Shown: piece after piece, positions 5,083-7,803 of the stretch | How the letters are laid out: each line of letters opens with the position of its first letter | How positions within the stretch are numbered: the first letter of the stretch is position 1 | NCBI GenBank assembly: GCA_900546785.1 | Contig: URED01000059.1 | Coordinates: forward strand, 1 to 7,803 | DNA length: 7,803 nt | Source of the DNA: an uncultured Oscillospiraceae bacterium | GTDB taxonomy: Bacteria; Bacillota; Clostridia; Oscillospirales; Acutalibacteraceae | Reading direction: 5' to 3' | The notes under the pieces: generated by a model | The model's database searches: none | The model's input: only the letters and a program-made list of their open reading frames with translations | Told to the model about the DNA's origin: nothing | Position numbers and translations under genes: made by a program

Positions 5083-5310
5083 ATGGGCATTTTTAGGAAA
5101 ATGAAAGAAAAAAGAGATGCAAAGAAAAAAGCCGAATTAGAAGAATGCAAAAAAGAATTTGCTGAAATTCATATGCCGAGGATACTTTTCAGAAGAGCCA
5201 TCAGGAACGCCGAAGAAAAAGGCGCCCCTATAATAATTGACGGCGTATGTTATAACTGGAACGGAAAGGTTTGGATATCAGACGAAACACCTAACGCTTA
5301 TCACCGATAA
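5083..5310 (+). CDS. Small basic hypothetical protein (75 residues)
   Basis: The ATG at 5083 has AGGGAGG at 5069-5075 with 7-base spacing. A TTG at 5050 lies upstream of that RBS and is rejected. The first 30 residues are a charged Lys/Glu/Arg-rich helix (MKEKRDAKKKAELEECKKEF), followed by PRILFRRAIRNAEEKG and a compact C-terminal part GAPIIIDGVCYNWNGKVWI that looks like two or three beta-strands. There is no signal peptide or membrane segment. I do not recognise it. Its own AT-rich leader and its own terminator make it a free-standing unit, convergent with the XRE gene. The last codons and the stop lie inside the terminator stem. Confidence 0.7.
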   Translation: MGIFRKMKEKRDAKKKAELEECKKEFAEIHMPRILFRRAIRNAEEKGAPIIIDGVCYNWNGKVWISDETPNAYHR

Positions 5311-5323
5311 GCGTTATTATTTT
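5292..5323 (+). terminator. Rho-independent terminator overlapping the end of the 75-residue gene
   Basis: TAACGCTTATC (5292-5302) pairs perfectly with GATAAGCGTTA (5306-5316) around a 3-base loop, followed by TTATTTT. The stop codon TAA (5308-5310) is within the 3' arm, so a terminating ribosome would cover the hairpin. Confidence 0.8.
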
Positions 5324-5325
5324 GC

Positions 5326-5359
5326 ACAAAAATAAAAGCCCGGTATAAACCGAGCTTTT
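5326..5359 (-). terminator. Rho-independent terminator of the XRE gene
   Basis: AAAAGCCCGGT (5334-5344) pairs with ACCGAGCTTTT (5349-5359) with one mismatch and a 4-base loop. Read on the minus strand, the stem is followed by TATTTTT. It lies 6 bases beyond the XRE stop and faces the plus-strand terminator just to its left. Confidence 0.75.
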
Positions 5360-5365
5360 CGTGCT

Positions 5366-5758
5366 TCATTTGTCTGTATCGGAGGTAAGCGCGATTATTT
5401 TTGTAAGGCACTCCTCTTTGTCCTTTTTGTCAAGTCTTAAGAGGGCTTCCAAGAATTTGGAGAAATAATAAAACACTTCGCCTTTAGCCGTGTCTGTCTC
5501 AAAGCCGTTTTCAAACAGTTCTGATGGTTCTGATATATCATCACTAAAACAGGTTAGGTATTTAATTGACGTATTAGTGAATTTTGACATTGAAAGTATG
5601 AACTCAATATCAGGAAAATATGTACCTTTCTCATATTCTTCGAATAGTTTAGGGTCAATTGCGCATTTATCCGCTATTTCTTGCACCGTCATATTTCGGT
5701 ATTCTCTGGCTGCTTTGATTCTTGGACCGCATTCTCTTATATTTCCTTTATTATCCAT
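5366..5758 (-). CDS. XRE-family helix-turn-helix transcriptional regulator
   Basis: This 130-residue protein has an HTH_3/Cro-CI-type domain at about 12-68: GPRIKAAREYRNMTVQEIAD, then CAIDPKLFEEYEKGTYFPD (recognition helix about 35-45), then IEFILSMSKFTNTSIKYL. The C-terminal half (about 80-130) is helical and acidic/basic mixed, with no enzyme motif, and probably serves dimerisation. On the minus strand AAGGA (5766-5770) lies 7 bases before the ATG at 5758-5756. It is divergent from the prgI operon and convergent with the 75-residue gene. A palindrome in its own leader (5774-5786) suggests autoregulation. It may also regulate the conjugation genes starting at 5850 (inference from orientation). 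XRE regulators next to ICE transfer genes commonly repress them. Confidence 0.88.
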   Translation of the reverse strand: MDNKGNIRECGPRIKAAREYRNMTVQEIADKCAIDPKLFEEYEKGTYFPDIEFILSMSKFTNTSIKYLTCFSDDISEPSELFENGFETDTAKGEVFYYFSKFLEALLRLDKKDKEECLTKIIALTSDTDK

Positions 5759-5773
5759 ACATTAATCCTTCCC

Positions 5774-5786
5774 GGGATCTAATCCC
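5774..5786. promoter_or_regulatory. Palindrome GGGAT-CTA-ATCCC, candidate operator for the XRE regulator
   Basis: This perfect 5-base inverted repeat around a 3-base centre sits between the XRE promoter and its start codon. It is preceded by the palindrome CCCGGG (5771-5776), which shares its first half. Size and position suit a Cro/CI-type dimer site. I found no second copy in the window, so the assignment is tentative. Confidence 0.35.
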
Positions 5787-5804
5787 TAAATATCTCTTAA
5801 TTGT

Positions 5805-5833
5805 TGTTTAACATAAAAACAAAAAAATGTCAA
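5805..5833 (-). promoter_or_regulatory. Probable promoter of the XRE gene
   Basis: On the minus strand a perfect TTGACA (5833-5828) is followed after 17 T-rich bases by TAAACA (5810-5805), a weak -10 (3 of 6). Predicted transcription would start about 40 bases before the XRE start codon and run across the palindrome at 5774-5786. Confidence 0.5.
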
Positions 5834-5849
5834 ATCAAGGAGGTATAAC

Positions 5850-6128
5850 TTGAACAAACAATTCATATATCCGCAGAACATGAGAGCGTCCGCAACACTG
5901 TGGCTGTGGTCTTTAAGGGACTTTGCCGTAATCGTCATTGCGGCGCTTTTTTCTGCATTGGTGCTTGCCACCACAAAACTGCTGATCCCCGCGGCGCTCA
6001 CGGCGGCATATGCTCTGCTGAGTATCCGCAGTGATGAAACCACGGTGCTTGATTTTCTGAAATACGCGATCAGGTACTTCATTTCCACTCAGCAATACTA
6101 TGAATGGAGGCTGAAAGATGAAAAATAA
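5850..6128 (+). CDS. PrgI-family T4SS membrane protein
   Basis: This 92-residue protein starts at TTG 5850, with a strong AAGGAGGT at 5837-5844 and 5-base spacing. No ATG offers the same context. It begins MNKQFIYPQNMRASATLWLW, the typical PrgI opening with a YP motif. Two membrane helices follow (about 23-41 and 44-59), then RSDETTVLDFLKYAIRYF and a QQYYEWR end. PrgI-family proteins in Gram-positive T4SSs occupy the VirB3-like position, next to VirB4, in the membrane complex. The next gene overlaps the end by 11 bases. No convincing plus-strand promoter is visible between 5759 and 5849, so transcription either uses an atypical promoter there or comes from upstream. Confidence 0.88.
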   Translation: MNKQFIYPQNMRASATLWLWSLRDFAVIVIAALFSALVLATTKLLIPAALTAAYALLSIRSDETTVLDFLKYAIRYFISTQQYYEWRLKDEK

Positions 6129-6714
6129 CAAGAAGAAAAAGAAAAACTCCGTACAGGAACTGATCGGGATAGATACTTTTTCAAAGCGCGGGCTCAAGAC
6201 GAGAAACGGTGAGCTCGTGTTTTTTTCTATCTCCCCTACAAACATATCCGTCCTTTCAAAGGAAAACATTCAGACAAAGATATGGCATCTGATGATGGTG
6301 CTGTCCGCGCAGCCGGATATTGAGGTCACCTGCCTTGATTCCTGCGAAAGATTCGATGACAATAAATCCTTTATGGTCGATCGCCACGCAAAAGAGGTCA
6401 ATCCCAATGTAAAGTTGTGCCTTGAAAAGGATATCGAGTATCTCGACAATATTCAGATAGAAATGTCCACGGCAAGGCAGTTTATGTTCGTTGTCCGTTT
6501 CAAGCGTGAAAAGGAAGAACAGATATTCAATCAGATCAACCGAGTCGAGAAAGCCATCGCCGAGCAAGGTTTTGAAGTAAAGAGAATGGACAAGGACGAT
6601 ATCAAGCATTTTCTTGCCATCTACTTCGGCACCTCCATGCAGGGCGAACTGATACCCGACATTGACGGAAAGGACTGTTTCGATGAAGAAAAGATCGAAA
6701 AGGCGTTTGCTTAA
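6118..6714 (+). CDS. TraC-like / VirB4 N-terminal-domain-like T4SS protein
   Basis: This 198-residue protein starts at ATG 6118 with GGAGG at 6106-6110, overlapping the prgI end. After a Lys-rich start (KNNKKKKKN) come VQELIGIDTFSKRGL and a strand-rich segment (GELVFFSISPTNISVLS), a helix (TKIWHLMMVLSAQPDIEV), LDSCERFDDNKSFM, and a long central region with ARQFMFVVRFKREKEEQ. This order resembles the TraC-like N-terminal domain of VirB4/TrsE proteins that, in Clostridia ICEs, can be a separate gene between PrgI and VirB4. There is no Walker motif, so it is not an ATPase itself. It probably docks VirB4 to the membrane complex (inference). No membrane helix is obvious. Confidence 0.75.
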   Translation: MKNNKKKKKNSVQELIGIDTFSKRGLKTRNGELVFFSISPTNISVLSKENIQTKIWHLMMVLSAQPDIEVTCLDSCERFDDNKSFMVDRHAKEVNPNVKLCLEKDIEYLDNIQIEMSTARQFMFVVRFKREKEEQIFNQINRVEKAIAEQGFEVKRMDKDDIKHFLAIYFGTSMQGELIPDIDGKDCFDEEKIEKAFA

Positions 6715-7393
6715 TATGATTATCGTTGTATCCGTTCTCGTTTTTGCCGTATGTGCCGCGGTGCTTGTAAGTTGGCATTTGGAATCGAAGAACGCGCAAA
6801 ACGCAATCAACGAATTTGACCGTGTGCTGACAGAAAGCGAAACCGCAGAAGATGATGAGAAATCGTATATCAAAAACTGTGTTGCGTGGATAGAGATACC
6901 CGGCACGGATATTGACTATCCTGTTATGCAAAAGCAGGGTGATCCCGAATATTATCTCCGCCGAAACTACAAGGGCGAGTATTCCTATTCGGGAACGCCG
7001 TTTCTTGATGAGAACTGCAATATTCGTATAAGTAAAAACTTAATCGTGTACGGTCACAATATGAAGGACGGCACGATGTTCTCCGAACTCACGAAATACA
7101 AGGACTTAAAGTTCTGTATGGAACATCAGAATCTGAAATTAACGATAGACGGCATCACATACAACTACACTTTGTATGCCGTTTGTTCCGTTGACGCATC
7201 AGAGGGCTGGTACACTTTCACAGGTCAGACAAGTGAGGACAACTTTGCCGAACTCATATCCCATATTCAGAACCGATCCTCGTACATCAGTTTCACCGAA
7301 CAGGCTGAGTACGGGGATCATTTTTTGACCTTATCGACCTGCGACTACGCCAGTGACAATTCAAGGTTGATCGTGATAGCGAAAAGGAGTTGA
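6683..7393 (+). CDS. srtB: Class B sortase
   Basis: This is a 236-residue transpeptidase. The ATG at 6683 has GGAAAGGA at 6667-6674 with 8-base spacing; a TTG at 6662 precedes that RBS and is less likely. A basic start (MKKRSKRR) and one membrane helix (about 11-30) give a signal anchor. The catalytic domain shows VAWIEIPGTDIDYPVMQ (67-83), NLIVYGHNM with the catalytic His125, TLSTCDY with the nucleophile Cys220, and NSRLIVIAKR with Arg228. The long helix-containing stretch between about 180 and 203 fits class B. The start overlaps the TraC-like gene by 32 bases. Encoding it inside the T4SS operon suggests co-expression with transfer; the TPYTG protein at 1-1343 is the likely substrate. Pilus polymerisation is less likely for class B than anchoring to peptidoglycan. 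Confidence 0.92.
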   Translation: MKKRSKRRLLNMIIVVSVLVFAVCAAVLVSWHLESKNAQNAINEFDRVLTESETAEDDEKSYIKNCVAWIEIPGTDIDYPVMQKQGDPEYYLRRNYKGEYSYSGTPFLDENCNIRISKNLIVYGHNMKDGTMFSELTKYKDLKFCMEHQNLKLTIDGITYNYTLYAVCSVDASEGWYTFTGQTSEDNFAELISHIQNRSSYISFTEQAEYGDHFLTLSTCDYASDNSRLIVIAKRS

Positions 7394-7397
7394 TTCA

Positions 7398-7803
7398 ATG
7401 TTATTTAAAAAGAAAAAAGTGGAACTGACGGAAGAACAGAAAGAAGAAATACGCATCAAAGACTTCTTTGACCGTATACTTCCGTCTACGATTCGTTTTT
7501 ACACGGATCATTATATCATCGGTGACAGTTACCGCTGTGTATGGGCGATAAAAGAGTATCCGCCCACTACGGAAGAACTCGCCCTATTTTCACAACTTGC
7601 CGACCGAAACAATGTGACGGTACGGCTCTATTCAAGACTTGTGGACGGACTGGAGCAGAGAAAGATCATTCAGAATGCCGCAAGACGAAACAAACTGCAC
7701 ACAGGCTCGGATGACGCACTTGAAAACATCACGGCAGAGGGCAATCTGAAAGATGTTGCCACTCTCATTGCAGATCTTAGAAAGAACCGAGAACCCCTGC
7801 TCC
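7398..7803 (+). CDS. VirB4-like conjugation ATPase, N-terminal part (3' truncated by window)
   Basis: The ATG at 7398 has AAGGAG at 7384-7389 with 8-base spacing, 4 bases after the sortase stop. The frame stays open to the window end (135 full codons). Visible segments are MLFKKKKVELTEEQ, RIKDFFDRILPSTIRFYTDHYIIG, SYRCVWAIKEYPP, RLVDGLEQRKIIQNAARRN and a C-terminal DVATLIADLRKNREPLL. This matches the N-terminal region, as I recall it, of the VirB4-like ATPases of Clostridia ICEs, which power T4SS assembly and DNA transfer. The Walker A and B motifs would lie beyond the window, so ATPase activity is inferred from the family only. Confidence 0.85.
   Translation, partial: MLFKKKKVELTEEQKEEIRIKDFFDRILPSTIRFYTDHYIIGDSYRCVWAIKEYPPTTEELALFSQLADRNNVTVRLYSRLVDGLEQRKIIQNAARRNKLHTGSDDALENITAEGNLKDVATLIADLRKNREPLL

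Noticed and set aside
6256..6906. Reverse-strand 216-residue open frame
   Set aside because: It lies antisense to the TraC-like and sortase genes, whose catalytic and family motifs fix the coding strand.

Overview
The window looks like the middle of the conjugation (type IV secretion, T4SS) module of an integrative and conjugative element (ICE) from a Gram-positive, probably gut-dwelling Clostridia-type Bacillota. The reasons are strong AGGAGG-type ribosome binding sites (RBSs) at nearly every gene, a cell-wall sorting signal together with a class B sortase, and the Clostridia-ICE gene set: DUF3852-like, TrbL/VirB6-like, PrgI, TraC/VirB4-N-like and VirB4. Family names are from memory of their sequence patterns; no database was searched.

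Left part (1-2045): the 3' end of a large cell-wall-anchored adhesin (CnaB/SpaA repeats, one VaFE/T-Q ester-bond domain, TPYTG anchor), a DUF4406/DUF7768-like Rossmann-type protein, and a DUF3852-like small membrane protein whose last ~20 codons lie in the -1 frame (apparent frameshift).

Second part (2046-3437): an array of four small DUF6809-like paralogues. The first three each have their own very similar promoter (TGGACT-N16/17-TATACT-like); the fourth is coupled to the third. A strong intrinsic terminator closes the array and abuts the RBS of the next conjugation gene.

Third part (3438-4754): a TrbL/VirB6-like polytopic channel protein whose natural start codon seems to be ATA rather than ATG, followed by a very acidic 121-residue protein of unknown function.

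Fourth part (4755-5849): an islet with an AT-rich non-coding stretch that can form mutually exclusive stems, a 75-residue basic orphan protein, facing terminators, and a reverse-strand XRE-family regulator with a clear -35 box and a small palindrome in its leader.

Right part (5850-7803): tightly packed T4SS genes: PrgI (TTG start), TraC/VirB4-N-like protein, class B sortase, and the N-terminus of the VirB4 ATPase, which runs off the window. The sortase probably anchors the adhesin at the left end, which would link surface attachment to DNA transfer. The two accessory blocks (small-gene array and XRE islet) interrupt what is otherwise a continuous conjugation operon, and each carries its own terminators and promoters. 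The most unusual items are the promoter-equipped paralogue array, the pilin-like frameshift and the ATA start. The last two could mean decay of the element or sequence errors.
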